Origin: Virgibacillus litoralis
GTDB lineage: Bacteria; Bacillota; Bacilli; Bacillales; Amphibacillaceae
NCBI RefSeq assembly: GCF_017873675.1
Contig: NZ_JAGGKK010000012.1
Span: forward strand, 62,001 to 126,000
Length of the DNA stretch: 64,000 nt
Direction: 5' to 3'
Made by a program: the position numbers and the translations under genes. Below, piece after piece: positions 44,346-58,529 of this stretch. Below the pieces are notes generated by a model. It ran no database searches, was not told the origin of the DNA, and saw nothing but the letters and a program-made list of their open reading frames with translations. Positions within the stretch are counted from its first letter, which is position 1; every line of letters starts with the position of its first letter.

Positions 44346-45482
44346 ATGAAATTTATTATTCAGCGCGATCAATTAATGGCTGGTGTACAAGACGTAATGA
44401 AAGCAATCTCATCCAGAACCGCAATACCCATTCTTACAGGGATGAAAATTGATGCAAAATCAAACGGAATTACTTTAACAGGAAGTGATTCAGATATTTC
44501 TATTGAGTCTTTTATTCCAGCTGAAGAAAACGGAATTGTTCATGTAGAAGAAATAGAAGAAGGCAGCATAGTATTACAAGCTCGCTATTTTCCCGATATT
44601 GTTCGTAAACTTCCAGAAAAAACTGTTGAAATTGAAGCAGATTCTAATTTGAAAGTAACCATCCGTTCAGGTAAAGCAGAATTTAATTTAAATGGACAAG
44701 ACGCAGAAGAATATCCACAACTACCAAAATTACAAACTGATAATAGCTTTGAGATACCAACTGATCTATTTAAAAGTTTAATCAAACAAACTGTTTTTGC
44801 GGTATCAACAATGGAGACACGTCCTATCCTGACAGGTGTAAATGTGAAACTGGAAAATGAAACATTAATTTTCACTGCAACGGACAGTCATCGTCTAGCA
44901 TCACGTGAAATTCCTGTTAAAGAAAGCAGTGGAGATCTACCAAGTATCGTTGTTCCAGGAAAAAGTTTAACTGAACTTAATAAAATATTGGATGATACGG
45001 AAGAAAACGTCGAAATAAGTATTACTAACAATCAAATTTTATTCCGTACAAAGCACTTAAATTTCCTATCCAGATTACTGGATGGAAATTATCCAGAAAC
45101 ATCACGCTTAATTCCAGAACAAAGCAAAACAATATTACATGTAAAAACAAAAGAACTAATAAATACTATTGATCGTGCATCTCTTCTTGCAAAAGAAGAA
45201 CGAAACAATGTTGTTAAATTGACTACAAAAGGTGATAACGTATTGGAAATCACAAGTAATTCACCCGAAGTTGGCCGTGTTGCAGAAGAAATCTCTGTAC
45301 AATCCATTGAAGGTGAGGAATTAAAGATTTCATTCAGTTCTAAATATATGCTCGACGCATTAAAGGCCATTGAGAATGATGAAGTAAAGGTTGAATTTAC
45401 AGGTGCAATGCGGCCATTTATTATAAAACCGGCAAATAATGATCCAATATTACAATTAATATTACCTGTTCGAACTTACTAA
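44346..45482 (+). CDS. dnaN: DNA polymerase III beta subunit (sliding clamp)
   Basis: A 378-residue clamp that forms a dimeric ring on DNA and tethers polymerase. Three repeated clamp folds; the ILPVR-type C-terminal LPVRTY end contributes to the partner-binding pocket. AGGAG lies ten bases before the ATG. The oriC unwinding region forms its promoter-side spacer. Confidence 0.97.
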   Translation: MKFIIQRDQLMAGVQDVMKAISSRTAIPILTGMKIDAKSNGITLTGSDSDISIESFIPAEENGIVHVEEIEEGSIVLQARYFPDIVRKLPEKTVEIEADSNLKVTIRSGKAEFNLNGQDAEEYPQLPKLQTDNSFEIPTDLFKSLIKQTVFAVSTMETRPILTGVNVKLENETLIFTATDSHRLASREIPVKESSGDLPSIVVPGKSLTELNKILDDTEENVEISITNNQILFRTKHLNFLSRLLDGNYPETSRLIPEQSKTILHVKTKELINTIDRASLLAKEERNNVVKLTTKGDNVLEITSNSPEVGRVAEEISVQSIEGEELKISFSSKYMLDALKAIENDEVKVEFTGAMRPFIIKPANNDPILQLILPVRTY

Positions 45483-45504
45483 ATATGCTCAAAATAAACA
45501 TAAA

Positions 45505-45537
45505 AGGCTCTTATCTTGAAGGATAAGGGCTTTTTTA
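45505..45537 (+). terminator. Terminator after dnaN
   Basis: GGCTCTTATC and GGATAAGGGC pair (with G-U) around a short loop, then six T. Confidence 0.7.
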
Positions 45538-45656
45538 AGCCTTTTTTAAAGTGTTTAAGGGTCTTGCCTTCCCTAAACACCAAAACTTTAGTAAAATAGT
45601 AAGAAGGTACATTTGAAACGTTATTTACAATACTTTAAAAAGATTTGGTGATAAAA

Positions 45657-45875
45657 ATGCACGAAAAAATTGAAATTAATACAGACTATATTACACTGGG
45701 TCAGTTTATTAAATTGATAAATATCTTGGAGTCAGGTGGTATGGTCAAGGCATTTTTACAGGACCAAGGCGCATTGGTTAATGGCGAATTAGAGCATCGC
45801 AGGGGCAGAAAGCTTTATCCAAATGATGTGGTAGAGATAGAAAGTATTGGATCTTACATTGTTACTAAAGACTAA
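45657..45875 (+). CDS. yaaA: YaaA, S4-domain RNA-binding protein
   Basis: A 72-residue single S4 domain (FIKLINILESGGMVKAFL, ALVNGELEHRRGRKLYPNDVV), linked in Bacillus to ribosome assembly. GGTGAT six bases before the ATG at 45657 (MHEKIE) favours this start over the GTG at 45645. Leads yaaA-recF-remB-gyrB. Confidence 0.93.
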   Translation: MHEKIEINTDYITLGQFIKLINILESGGMVKAFLQDQGALVNGELEHRRGRKLYPNDVVEIESIGSYIVTKD

Positions 45876-45890
45876 TCGTGAGGAATTTCC

Positions 45891-47003
45891 ATGCATATTG
45901 AACAATTACAATTAAAAAATTACCGAAACTATGACCAGTTGGATATTTCTTTTGATGATAAAATTAATGTTATTATTGGTGAAAATGCCCAGGGGAAAAC
46001 GAATTTAATGGAAGCTATATACGTTCTTGCATTTACAAAGTCACATCGAACTCCTAGGGAAAAAGAACTTATCCAATGGGAGCAGGAATATGCTAGAATA
46101 GAGGGTAGGGTCACTAAACGAAAACAGTCGTTTCCACTTGAAATTATTTTATCGACAAAAGGTAAAAAGGCAAAATTAAATCGAATTGAACAAAAAAAGT
46201 TAAGTGATTACATTGGTGCCTTGAATGTCGTCATGTTTGCACCAGAGGATTTAACGTTAGTAAAAGGACCTCCGCAAATCAGGAGACGTTTTATTGATAT
46301 GGAACTTGGGCAGATTCAGCCGAGGTATATTTATCATTTAGGACAATACCAAAAAATCCTGAAACAGCGAAATCATTTATTAAAACAAATGCAACGCAGA
46401 GAAAAACAAGATCGAACCATGTTGCACGTATTAACAGAACAACTTATTGAACATGCTGCAACCCTTTTAGAACGCAGGTTTGTCTTTTTGGAATTACTTC
46501 GAAAGTGGGCTACTCCTATTCACTATGGAATCAGTCGAGAGTTGGAAAAACTTGAAATCAAGTATGCTTCGACAATTGAAGTATCAGAAGCGGCAAATAA
46601 GGAGAAAATAGATTCTATATATACAAATAAATTTCACGAGATTCAAGAAAAAGAGATTGAACGTGGAACAACTTTAATTGGGCCACATCGAGATGACCTA
46701 GTGTTTCATGTAAACAATAAAGATGTTCAGACATTCGGTTCACAGGGACAGCAAAGAACAACAGCTTTGTCTGTAAAACTTGCTGAGATAGAATTAATCT
46801 ATAATGAGGTTGGTGAATATCCAATTCTCCTGCTTGATGATGTGTTAAGTGAACTTGATGATCATAGGCAATCCCATTTACTAAATACAATTCAAGGGAA
46901 GGTTCAAACCTTTGTGTCCACCACTAGTGTAGATGGTATAAATCATGAAACATTAAGAGAAGCAGAATTGTTCCACGTAAATAATGGGACTGTAGATACA
47001 TAA
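45891..47003 (+). CDS. recF: RecF, recombination mediator
   Basis: A 370-residue SMC-like ATPase promoting RecA loading at gaps. Walker A GENAQGKT (30-37), signature FGSQGQQRT and Walker [12 protein letters not shown] are present. It follows yaaA by 15 bases. Confidence 0.97.
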   Translation: MHIEQLQLKNYRNYDQLDISFDDKINVIIGENAQGKTNLMEAIYVLAFTKSHRTPREKELIQWEQEYARIEGRVTKRKQSFPLEIILSTKGKKAKLNRIEQKKLSDYIGALNVVMFAPEDLTLVKGPPQIRRRFIDMELGQIQPRYIYHLGQYQKILKQRNHLLKQMQRREKQDRTMLHVLTEQLIEHAATLLERRFVFLELLRKWATPIHYGISRELEKLEIKYASTIEVSEAANKEKIDSIYTNKFHEIQEKEIERGTTLIGPHRDDLVFHVNNKDVQTFGSQGQQRTTALSVKLAEIELIYNEVGEYPILLLDDVLSELDDHRQSHLLNTIQGKVQTFVSTTSVDGINHETLREAELFHVNNGTVDT

Positions 47004-47018
47004 CTGTGGAGGGATACG

Positions 47019-47297
47019 ATGTTTATACATATTGGAAATGACAATGTTATCCAATCAAAAGATGTTATTTCGATAATTGATCGAAATGTCGTAACATCTT
47101 CAATCATCATGGAAGAGATGATGAATCATGTGAAAAGTCAAGAAAAGGTTTTAGGTCCAACTGATGAGGCGAAGTCAGTTGTCATTACCAATAAGGAAAT
47201 TTATTTTAGTACATTATCGGTTTCAACTTTAAAAAAACGAGCCAGTATGATCTCGACTATTAGTAAACTGGATGATTTTTCAGACGAGCTTGAATAA
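47019..47297 (+). CDS. remB: RemB (YaaB), DUF370 extracellular-matrix regulator
   Basis: A 92-residue DUF370 protein, paralogue of the DNA-binding matrix regulator RemA. FIHIGNDNVIQSKDVISIID at the N-terminus is diagnostic. The C-terminus is about ten residues longer than usual for RemB. It lies 15 bases after recF. Confidence 0.92.
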   Translation: MFIHIGNDNVIQSKDVISIIDRNVVTSSIIMEEMMNHVKSQEKVLGPTDEAKSVVITNKEIYFSTLSVSTLKKRASMISTISKLDDFSDELE

Positions 47298-47330
47298 AAT
47301 AAGCATGCAATCAAAATGTTTAACCTCTAA

Positions 47331-49271
<1,941 letters not shown>

Positions 49272-49367
49272 GTAAGGCTGTTTTTATGAATATTGTTTTT
49301 ACTTAACCCTTAGCCGGAGATTCATAGGAGTCGACTGCCTTCCGTTACAACCAAATGCTACGATAGT

Positions 49368-49480
49368 GCAGGAAATACACGTAGACTCCTGCGGGACAGC
49401 GAATACGGTGAGTAAGAAAAAATTATAAGTGCAATTAAGCATACGCCATTAGTGTTTGGCGATAAGCCAGGTTCACTAAT
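49368..49480 (+). repeat. Truncated element A followed by partial element C
   Basis: GGAAATACACGTAGACTCCTGCGGGA (in two halves at 49371-49396) matches the left half of A and then stops. From 49411, AGTAAGAAAAAATTATAAGTGCAATTAAG and TTTGGC-GATAA-GCCAGG match C without its first hairpin. The 49272-49655 gap consists of this, 60 bp without recognisable signal and an intact C copy. Confidence 0.6.
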
Positions 49481-49547
49481 GAGATAAGAAAATTTGATGA
49501 TATCTGTTTAGTGCAAGTCGTAAGTAAGGCGTCAGCACTTTGTTTTA

Positions 49548-49636
49548 GCAGTTAAGAAAGTATAAATACTTTCTTACTGCATAAGTGCAACTAAGGCTTA
49601 TCTGTATTAAGGCTTGGCGATAAGCCAAGTTTTCTA
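49548..49636 (-). repeat. Element C between gyrB and gyrA, reverse
   Basis: Intact copy. GCAGTTAAGAAAGTAT/ATACTTTCTTACTGC and CTTGGC-GATAA-GCCAAG then TTTTCTAA. It ends only eight bases before the gyrA ribosome binding site, so in read-through RNA the second hairpin is just upstream of gyrA translation signals. Confidence 0.92.
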
Positions 49637-49655
49637 AAGATTTGGAGGTAATTTA

Positions 49656-52163
49656 ATGGTGGATCAACAACGTCCAAACGTTCAAGAAATTAATATTGGC
49701 CAGGAGATGCGTACGTCGTTTCTTGACTATGCAATGAGTGTCATCGTATCACGCGCATTACCAGATGTACGTGATGGAATGAAGCCTGTTCATCGTAGAA
49801 TATTGTATGCAATGAACGATCTGGGTATGCATTCTGATAAAGCTTACAAAAAATCGGCACGTATTGTCGGCGAAGTAATTGGTAAGTATCATCCCCATGG
49901 TGATTCTGCTGTATATGAGGCAATGGTTCGTATGGCTCAGGATTTCAGCTATCGCAACATGCTGGTAGATGGTCATGGTAATTTTGGTTCTGTAGATGGA
50001 GATTCAGCAGCAGCAATGCGTTATACAGAAGCAAGAATGTCTAAAATATCGATGGAACTTTTACGCGATATTAATAAAGATACAATAGATTATGCGGATA
50101 ACTATGATGGAACAGAACGCGAACCGGTTGTTTTTCCAGCACGTTTTCCAAATCTGCTTGTTAACGGTACTTCAGGTATTGCAGTTGGGATGGCAACTAA
50201 CATCCCACCACACAATCTTGGGGAAACAATTGATGCTGTTTTAGCCGTTAGTGAAGACCCGGAGATTACAATTGATGAATTATTGGAAAATCATATTTAT
50301 GGCCCAGACTTTCCTACAGCCGGAGAAATTCTTGGACGAAGTGGAATTCGTAAAGCATTTGAAACAGGAAAAGGTTCTGTCATTATTCGTGCCAAAGTAC
50401 ATATCGAAGAACAATCAAATGGTAAACCTAAAATTATCGCAACTGAATTACCATATCAGGTAAATAAAGCGAAACTAATTGAGAAGATTGCCGAGCTTGT
50501 TCGCGATAAGCGGATTGATGGTATTACCGATTTACGTGATGAATCAGACCGTAATGGATTACGCGTAGTTATGGAGTTACGTCGTGATGTGAATGCAAAT
50601 GTTGTTTTAAATAACTTATACAAATACACTGCATTGCAGACCACTTTTGGTATAAATACGCTTGCACTTGTTGACGGACAGCCGAAAGTGTTAAACATTA
50701 AACAATGTCTGGAACACTATTTAGAACACCAAAAAGTAATAATCAAGCGTCGTACTGCCTTTGAGTTACGTAAGGCTGAGGCACGCGCACACATCCTGGA
50801 AGGTCTTCGTATTGCGTTGGATCATCTAGATGAAGTAATTTCATTGATTCGTAATTCAAAAACTGCTGATATCGCACGTGAGGAATTAATCGAGCGTTTC
50901 GGATTAACAGAAAAACAATCGCAAGCTATCCTGGACATGCGTCTGCAGCGCTTAACTGGGCTGGAACGTGAAAAAATAGAAAATGAGTATAGTGAGCTTA
51001 TTCAGCTAATAAATGAATTAAAGGCTATTTTGGCAGATGAAGAGAAAGTTTTAGAAATAATCAGGGAAGAACTTAGTGAAATTAAAGAAAAATTCAATGA
51101 CCAGCGCCGTACAGAGATTGTTATTGGCGGAGCAGACTTCTTTGAAGACGAAGATTTAATTCCAGAAGAAAATATTGTTATAACACTTACTCATCAGGGT
51201 TATATCAAACGTCTTCCTGCTTCTACGTACCGCACACAAAAACGTGGTGGTCGAGGTATTCAGGGAATGGGAACTAATGAAGACGACTTTGTTGAACATT
51301 TGGTATCTACTTCCACACATGATACGGTGCTGTTCTTTACGAACAAAGGAAAAGTGTATCGATCTAAAGGATATGAAGTTCCTGAATTTAGTCGTACAGC
51401 AAAAGGTATTCCAATTATAAACCTATTGCAAATTGAGAAGGACGAGTGGATTAACGCTGTTATTTCGGTCAATGAGTTCAGCAGTGACTGGTATCTGTTC
51501 TTTACGACTAGGCACGGAATCTCAAAGCGTACGCAACTCTCGAACTTTGCAAATATCCGTAAAGGTGGACTAATTGCTGTCGGGCTTCGTGAAGAAGATG
51601 AATTAATTTCCGTGCGATTAACTGATGGTACAAAAGACATTATGATTGGTACCAGAAACGGCTATCTGATTCGCTTTCCTGAGGATCAAGTACGTTCAAT
51701 GGGAAGGACAGCAGCAGGGGTTCGTGGTATTTCCTTACGAGGTGATGATGAGGTAATATCCATGGAAATTCTCGATGAGGGCGTACAGATTATGCATGTG
51801 ACAAACAAAGGTGTCGGAAAACGCACCCCTGAAGACCAGTACCGAATCACTAAGCGTGGTGGTAAAGGTATCTTCACGTGTAAACTTGATGACACGAATC
51901 ATGTTGTTGCGGTAAAAGCTGTAACAGGCGAAGAAGATATAATGCTTATAACAGTAGCAGGTGTTCTTATTCGTATTCCTGTTGACAGCATCTCACAAAC
52001 AGGCCGTAATACACGAGGTGTTCGTCTGATTCGTCTGCAGGAAGAAGAGGAAGTTGCTACCGTTGCTAAAATCGAACGTGAAGAAGAGGAAGAAGAGGTT
52101 ATTGAATCACTAGAGGAAAGTACAGATGAAACAACTGATGATACAGATAATCAGGAAGAATAA
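49656..52163 (+). CDS. gyrA: DNA gyrase subunit A
   Basis: An 835-residue breakage-reunion subunit. The catalytic Tyr lies in [10 protein letters not shown] near residue 123, within the quinolone-interaction region that has the usual Ser in [10 protein letters not shown]. The C-terminal beta-pinwheel carries the GyrA-box QKRGGRG. The protein ends in a long acidic tail rich in Glu/Asp (about 805-835). GGAGG precedes the ATG by seven bases. Confidence 0.98.
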   Translation: MVDQQRPNVQEINIGQEMRTSFLDYAMSVIVSRALPDVRDGMKPVHRRILYAMNDLGMHSDKAYKKSARIVGEVIGKYHPHGDSAVYEAMVRMAQDFSYRNMLVDGHGNFGSVDGDSAAAMRYTEARMSKISMELLRDINKDTIDYADNYDGTEREPVVFPARFPNLLVNGTSGIAVGMATNIPPHNLGETIDAVLAVSEDPEITIDELLENHIYGPDFPTAGEILGRSGIRKAFETGKGSVIIRAKVHIEEQSNGKPKIIATELPYQVNKAKLIEKIAELVRDKRIDGITDLRDESDRNGLRVVMELRRDVNANVVLNNLYKYTALQTTFGINTLALVDGQPKVLNIKQCLEHYLEHQKVIIKRRTAFELRKAEARAHILEGLRIALDHLDEVISLIRNSKTADIAREELIERFGLTEKQSQAILDMRLQRLTGLEREKIENEYSELIQLINELKAILADEEKVLEIIREELSEIKEKFNDQRRTEIVIGGADFFEDEDLIPEENIVITLTHQGYIKRLPASTYRTQKRGGRGIQGMGTNEDDFVEHLVSTSTHDTVLFFTNKGKVYRSKGYEVPEFSRTAKGIPIINLLQIEKDEWINAVISVNEFSSDWYLFFTTRHGISKRTQLSNFANIRKGGLIAVGLREEDELISVRLTDGTKDIMIGTRNGYLIRFPEDQVRSMGRTAAGVRGISLRGDDEVISMEILDEGVQIMHVTNKGVGKRTPEDQYRITKRGGKGIFTCKLDDTNHVVAVKAVTGEEDIMLITVAGVLIRIPVDSISQTGRNTRGVRLIRLQEEEEVATVAKIEREEEEEEVIESLEESTDETTDDTDNQEE

Positions 52164-52188
52164 CAACAGGATGATGATGTAATTTTGC

Positions 52189-52239
52189 AGGTGACTCTAC
52201 AAGGGAAATAGTCAATCATTCTCTGGAGTCACCTTTTTG
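52189..52239 (+). terminator. Terminator of gyrA
   Basis: AGGTGACTC and GAGTCACCT form a nine-base stem closing a longer structured loop, then TTTTTG. Confidence 0.8.
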
Positions 52240-52262
52240 TATTACATAAAGGGGGGAAACTA

Positions 52263-53360
52263 ATGCGTGTGGAGCCATCACAACTAGTTCCAGGCTGTGT
52301 ATTGTTAAATAATGTTATAGGAAAGTCTAACAGACCAATTATTCCACAGCACACTGTATTAACCGAGGAGCATATTACTCTGCTGCAAAAGTTTCTAGTT
52401 GAGACTGTTGATGTATCTGGAAAGCTTGCAGAAGGAGAAGTGTTTAAACCTAAGTTTGCAGAGAAAGAAGAAGTAAAGAAAAAGGAACATTCTAGTAAGA
52501 AACAGAACCTGGAATCCTTTGAAGATCATTATAAGAATGCTGTAAATGATTATAAAAAGTTATTTACAAAATGGCAAAATAACATAGCTATTGATATGCC
52601 TGAAGTTCGTAACATACTAATTCGACTTTTAGAAAGAATGGATGATATTAGTACAGCAGTATACACTTTACATCACTATGCTACTAAAAAGGACTATATT
52701 TTTCATCATAGTGTAGCTGTTGGTATTCTTTCGGCGTATTTAGCGAAAAAGATGGGATTTGAAAAAGGAGAATGGCTGCAGATCGGATTGGCGGGTGCAT
52801 TAAGTGATTGCGGGATGGCCCGACTTGATGATGCAATTGTTACGAAAACTAGTTCACTAACCTACTCTGACTACCAGGAAATAAAGAAGCATCCAACCTA
52901 TTCATATCGCTTTGTTGAAAAGATCCCAACTATTACGAAAGAAGTAAAATTAGCAGTGTTACAACACCATGAACGAATGGATGGGTCAGGTTATCCAATT
53001 GGTTTATCAAAAGATAATATTCACATCTATGCAAGAATAATTGCAGTTTGCGATATATATCATGCAATGACTTGCGAACGTTTATACAAAGAGAAGCAGT
53101 CCCCTTTCAACGTTATTGAAAAGTTACAGAGTGATCAGTTCTCAAAACTTGATCATCAAGTAGTGCAGACATTTATTAATAGCCTGGCCAATTTTTCAAT
53201 TGGAACAAAGGTGAGGCTATCAACGAATCAATTAGGCGAAATAGTTTTTGTTGAAGAAAGATACCCCACCAGACCAATGGTACGGGTTGAGGAAACCAAT
53301 GAAATTGTTACGTTAAAAAATAAAACTTCACTATTTATAAGTGAAATCATTGGAAACTAG
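52263..53360 (+). CDS. HD-GYP-like protein with altered HD dyad
   Basis: A 365-residue protein. Residues 135-290 align with HD-GYP domains, which hydrolyse cyclic di-nucleotides: HHSVAVGILSAYLA and the late HHERMDGSGYP with RIIAVCDIYHAMT are present. The central HD pair, usually HDIGK, reads SDCGMARLD here, so the metal-binding His is Ser. N-terminal residues 55-80 are Lys/Glu-rich. It is probably an inactive or sensor-type relative; this is inference. It follows the gyrA terminator and starts with GGGGGG-AAACTA-ATG. Confidence 0.85.
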   Translation: MRVEPSQLVPGCVLLNNVIGKSNRPIIPQHTVLTEEHITLLQKFLVETVDVSGKLAEGEVFKPKFAEKEEVKKKEHSSKKQNLESFEDHYKNAVNDYKKLFTKWQNNIAIDMPEVRNILIRLLERMDDISTAVYTLHHYATKKDYIFHHSVAVGILSAYLAKKMGFEKGEWLQIGLAGALSDCGMARLDDAIVTKTSSLTYSDYQEIKKHPTYSYRFVEKIPTITKEVKLAVLQHHERMDGSGYPIGLSKDNIHIYARIIAVCDIYHAMTCERLYKEKQSPFNVIEKLQSDQFSKLDHQVVQTFINSLANFSIGTKVRLSTNQLGEIVFVEERYPTRPMVRVEETNEIVTLKNKTSLFISEIIGN

Positions 53361-54319
53361 ATATCAAGGCTAGTTCTTTCGATTAATTTTTCTTCAAGCA
53401 GCAATGGTATTTTTTCTGCTGTATTACTTAAAAAGTATGAAATGAATGGAAAATCAATGTCGGATTTAGCTGATAAGAGATCTCCCCACCATTCTGATTC
53501 ATATCGACACAACATGCTTAAATTGTATAAAAGCAGATAATGAACACTCACTTCCGAACTCGGCAAAAACCTGCTACGGTACAGTGGAAAATAAATTAAG
53601 TTATTCCTTATATGAGTAAAAAATGGGCCGGAGGATTTATGGAACGGTACTGATAACTTTATACAGAAGGAGTTTCTATTAATTTTTGTCTGTTCAATTA
53701 CTGGTAAATAAGATTTTATTCGTTGGACGAATGATTTTGCTGTTAAATGATAGTTATCCAATAATTCATTTTGAAAGTGCAACTCTGTTTTCCCAACTTC
53801 TCCAACAACAACCATTTTTTTTTGATTTTGAAGTGTAAACAGTGGGGAAATTTCAGGAATTAGCCCTAACAGATCTTCCATTTTAATTTTTTCAAAAGGT
53901 GATTGACTTTTGGAAAACAAATGTTCCGAGAAGTACGGAAATAATCCATTCTGTTGGGTTTTCACCTCATCATCCATAAAGGAATAGTCCTTTTTTTTGC
54001 GTTTCCGACTTGAAACACCGTGTGCCAGAATTGTTGTTGATTCTGGATAATGCGGTCGGATTGTCAGTAAATTAGCTTTAAGCAAATGAATCATTCCATA
54101 GAAAAACATAATAGGCTGGAAAAGGATATCTAGATTTTTACCATTTTCGTAAAATTGAATTCCATGATCCAGGTAATACATGAACGAATTACAGTTTTCA
54201 TAGCTCTTCGCTGCTGCATCGACCCCATCCAATTTTTGATAACAATCAAATAAAAAGGTTTGTGCTGTTTGCTGTGATTGGAGGTATGTAAAAAGAACAT
54301 TTATATCTCTATCTTTCAT
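53357..54319 (-). CDS. yaaC: YaaC family protein
   Basis: About 320 residues of the YaaC family found between gyrA and guaB in Bacillaceae; no catalytic motif is evident and the function is unknown. AAGGGAA about nine bases before the ATG at 54319 (MKDRDINVLF) favours it over an upstream TTG. It is the only minus-strand gene on the right arm and overlaps the HD-GYP stop by four bases. Confidence 0.88.
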   Translation of the reverse strand: MKDRDINVLFTYLQSQQTAQTFLFDCYQKLDGVDAAAKSYENCNSFMYYLDHGIQFYENGKNLDILFQPIMFFYGMIHLLKANLLTIRPHYPESTTILAHGVSSRKRKKKDYSFMDDEVKTQQNGLFPYFSEHLFSKSQSPFEKIKMEDLLGLIPEISPLFTLQNQKKMVVVGEVGKTELHFQNELLDNYHLTAKSFVQRIKSYLPVIEQTKINRNSFCIKLSVPFHKSSGPFFTHIRNNLIYFPLYRSRFLPSSEVSVHYLLLYNLSMLCRYESEWWGDLLSAKSDIDFPFISYFLSNTAEKIPLLLEEKLIERTSLDI

Positions 54320-54437
54320 AAATATATTCCCTTCCAATGTTAAAATATTTTGAATCTACTTTCTATTTTCATCAACCTATTCTCTTGTTGAAAAAGCGTA
54401 AGAGTTGACGTATTGTAAATAACAATAGAATTGCTAG

Positions 54438-55985
<1,548 letters not shown>

Positions 55986-56020
55986 TTAATTAAAATAGTA
56001 AGGATTTCCTATTAAATTTG

Positions 56021-56056
56021 AAATAGATAGGGACTTTTCTCTGTCTATTTTTTTGG
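56021..56056 (+). terminator. Terminator of guaB
   Basis: AAATAGATAGGGA and TCTCTGTCTATTT form a 13-bp stem with G-U pairs, then seven T. Confidence 0.85.
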
Positions 56057-56097
56057 CCTTATTTATGGTAAAATATCAAAGGTAAATCTAATTTTTT

Positions 56098-56187
56098 AGT
56101 AGTTATGAAAGTATATATACTTTTTTAACTACATAAGTGCAATTAAGGCACTCGTCATTAAGGCTTGGCGAATGCTAAGTTTTCTAA
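56098..56187 (-). repeat. Element C before dacA, reverse
   Basis: AGTAGTTATGAAAGTATATATACTTT...AACTACATAAGTGC and GGCTTGGCGAATGCTAAG. The base of the first stem is GTAG/CTAC rather than GCAG/CTGC, a compensatory change. Confidence 0.85.
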
Positions 56188-56233
56188 TAGAGTGTTAAAT
56201 ATATATCATTTTTAGGTGGAGGTAGAGAATAAA

Positions 56234-57571
56234 GTGAAACATAATTTAACAAAAAGTATGTCATTTTTACTTATTGCAATCGTAATGGTGACTACAATAA
56301 TCGGACAACCCCTTTCTGCAAAAGCAGCAGAAACATTAGAACTACAAGCAGAATCAGCTATTTTAGTTGATTCGGAGACTGGGAAGATATTGTTTTCAAA
56401 AAGCCCTGACATCGCATTACCTCCAGCTAGTATGACTAAAATGATGACGGAGTATCTCGTCCATGATGCCATTGAGAATGGTGAAATTGAGTGGGATACG
56501 ACAACACAGATTAGTGATTATGCTTATAGTATATCAGCAGATTCATCCTTTTCGGGAATTGGTCTGACACAGGATAAACCATACACAGTAAAAGAACTAT
56601 ACAATGCAATGGCCGTTTTTTCAGATAATGGCACAACAATTGCTTTGGCAGAGCTGATTGCAGGTTCTGAAGGTGATTTTGTCAAAATGATGAATGATAA
56701 AGCAAAAGAAATGGGACTTCCTGATTATAAATTCGTCAATTCAACAGGGCTTCCAAATTCATCACTTGGGGAAAACGTCCCTAAGGGAACAAGTCCGAAC
56801 GATACAAACTTGCTGTCAGCAAAATCAGCAGCAATACTTGCGTATAATTTGGTAAATGATTATCCGGAATCATTAGATATTTCTAGTCAAATTGAGACCG
56901 AGTTTGAAGGTTACACAGTGGAAAACTTAAACTGGATGCTTCCCCATGAAGCAACTTTCCTTCAGCAATTCCATTATGAAGGTGTAGATGGGTTGAAAAC
57001 AGGTCATACTGATCTTGCTGGTTACTGCTTCACAGGTACAGCACAGGTTGATAACAAGCGTTTAATTTCTGTTGTTATGAAAACAGAAAGTGAAGCAGCA
57101 CGTTTTGAGCAAACAGCAAAATTGCTGAATTATGGATTTAACAATTTTGATAAGAAAGAGCTATTCGCTAAAGGATATCAGTTGGAAGATAAATCAGCAC
57201 TCCCTGTTGCAAAAGGGAAAGAAGATACTGTCCAAATTGCAACAAACAATTCATTTGAGGTTCCCGTTAAAGGCGATCAGGCAGAAAACTACAGCATTGA
57301 ATATCATTACGATAAAGATAAATTAAATAAAGATGGTGAGTTAATCGCACCAATAAAAAAAGATGAGAAAATAGGTACTGCTGAACTTGTCTTCAATGGT
57401 GAAGTGAATTATGGCTATATTTCAGATGAAAGCAGTAAGAATACAGTTGATCTTGTAGCACAGGACGCTATTGAAAAAGATAATTGGTTTATGCTTACCC
57501 TTGGTGCAATTGGTGACTTTTTTACAGGCTTGTTTAGTACAATCGTTGATACTGTTAAAGGTTGGTTCTAA
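56234..57571 (+). CDS. dacA: D-Ala-D-Ala carboxypeptidase (PBP5 type)
   Basis: A 445-residue penicillin-binding protein trimming the terminal D-Ala from peptidoglycan stems. A signal peptide (ending SAKAAETL) precedes the S11 domain with SMTK, SDN (SxN motif) and KTG boxes. A beta-rich domain (about 285-385) and a C-terminal amphipathic anchor ending in VDTVKGWF follow. The GTG at 56234 is preferred because GGTGGAGGT, the ribosome site, covers the in-frame GTG at 56216. Confidence 0.94.
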   Translation: MKHNLTKSMSFLLIAIVMVTTIIGQPLSAKAAETLELQAESAILVDSETGKILFSKSPDIALPPASMTKMMTEYLVHDAIENGEIEWDTTTQISDYAYSISADSSFSGIGLTQDKPYTVKELYNAMAVFSDNGTTIALAELIAGSEGDFVKMMNDKAKEMGLPDYKFVNSTGLPNSSLGENVPKGTSPNDTNLLSAKSAAILAYNLVNDYPESLDISSQIETEFEGYTVENLNWMLPHEATFLQQFHYEGVDGLKTGHTDLAGYCFTGTAQVDNKRLISVVMKTESEAARFEQTAKLLNYGFNNFDKKELFAKGYQLEDKSALPVAKGKEDTVQIATNNSFEVPVKGDQAENYSIEYHYDKDKLNKDGELIAPIKKDEKIGTAELVFNGEVNYGYISDESSKNTVDLVAQDAIEKDNWFMLTLGAIGDFFTGLFSTIVDTVKGWF

Positions 57572-57629
57572 GACAAATAAGTAGTAAAATAGTCTTGGTA
57601 GAAAGTTTTGCAAAACAGGAGGAATTAAT

Positions 57630-58514
57630 ATGACAAATACAGGTACAGAACGTGTAAAACGTGGTATGGCAGAAATGCAAAAAGGTGGCGTCATCATGGA
57701 CGTCGTAAATGCTGAACAAGCAAAAATCGCAGAACAAGCTGGAGCTGTAGCTGTAATGGCGCTTGAGCGTGTACCATCAGATATTCGCGCAGCTGGTGGC
57801 GTAGCTCGTATGGCAGGTCCTGAAATTACAGAAGAAGTGATGAATGCTGTCTCTATTCCAGTTATGGCAAAAGGAAGAATTGGACATATCGTTGAAGCTC
57901 GTGTACTTGAAGCAATGGGTGTTGACTATATTGATGAGAGTGAAGTTTTAACACCAGCTGATGATGTATTTCATTTAAAAAAATCAGACTACACTGTACC
58001 ATTTGTCTGTGGATGCCGTAATCTGGGAGAGGCTGCACGCCGAATTGGTGAAGGTGCTTCAATGTTACGTACAAAAGGTGAGCCTGGTACTGGGAACATT
58101 GTTGAAGCAGTCCGTCACATGCGTCAGGTACAGTCTGAAATCAGAATGCTAACGGCAATGTCTGAAGATGAAGTGATGAACTTTGCTAAAGAAATCGGTG
58201 CTCCGTACAATATATTATTAGAGATTAAAGAAGAAGGTCGTTTACCAGTTGTTAACTTTGCTGCAGGTGGTATTGCAACACCGGCTGATGCAGCGTTAAT
58301 GATGCAGTTAGGTGCAGATGGTGTATTTGTTGGTTCTGGAATTTTCAAATCAAATAATCCTGAGAAGTTTGCAAAAGCAATTGTTGAAGCAACAACACAC
58401 TATACAGATTACAAGTTAATTGGTGAGCTTTCCAAAGGCTTAGGTAACGCAATGAAAGGTATTGAAATGGGTACATTGGAAGCGCACGATCGTATGCAAG
58501 ATCGCAGTGAATAG
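57630..58514 (+). CDS. pdxS: Pyridoxal 5'-phosphate synthase, PdxS subunit
   Basis: A 294-residue (beta/alpha)8 synthase making PLP from ribose 5-phosphate, glyceraldehyde 3-phosphate and ammonia. [13 protein letters not shown] and VMAKGRIGH carry the active lysines, and [13 protein letters not shown] is the phosphate site. It is followed 15 bases later by pdxT, its glutaminase partner. Confidence 0.98.
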   Translation: MTNTGTERVKRGMAEMQKGGVIMDVVNAEQAKIAEQAGAVAVMALERVPSDIRAAGGVARMAGPEITEEVMNAVSIPVMAKGRIGHIVEARVLEAMGVDYIDESEVLTPADDVFHLKKSDYTVPFVCGCRNLGEAARRIGEGASMLRTKGEPGTGNIVEAVRHMRQVQSEIRMLTAMSEDEVMNFAKEIGAPYNILLEIKEEGRLPVVNFAAGGIATPADAALMMQLGADGVFVGSGIFKSNNPEKFAKAIVEATTHYTDYKLIGELSKGLGNAMKGIEMGTLEAHDRMQDRSE

Positions 58515-58529
58515 AAAGAAGGAATACAC

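Noticed and set aside
44881-44915. parS-like CACGTGAAA in dnaN and several other CACGTG words
   Set aside because: More than four mismatches to parS outside the core; expected by chance in coding DNA.
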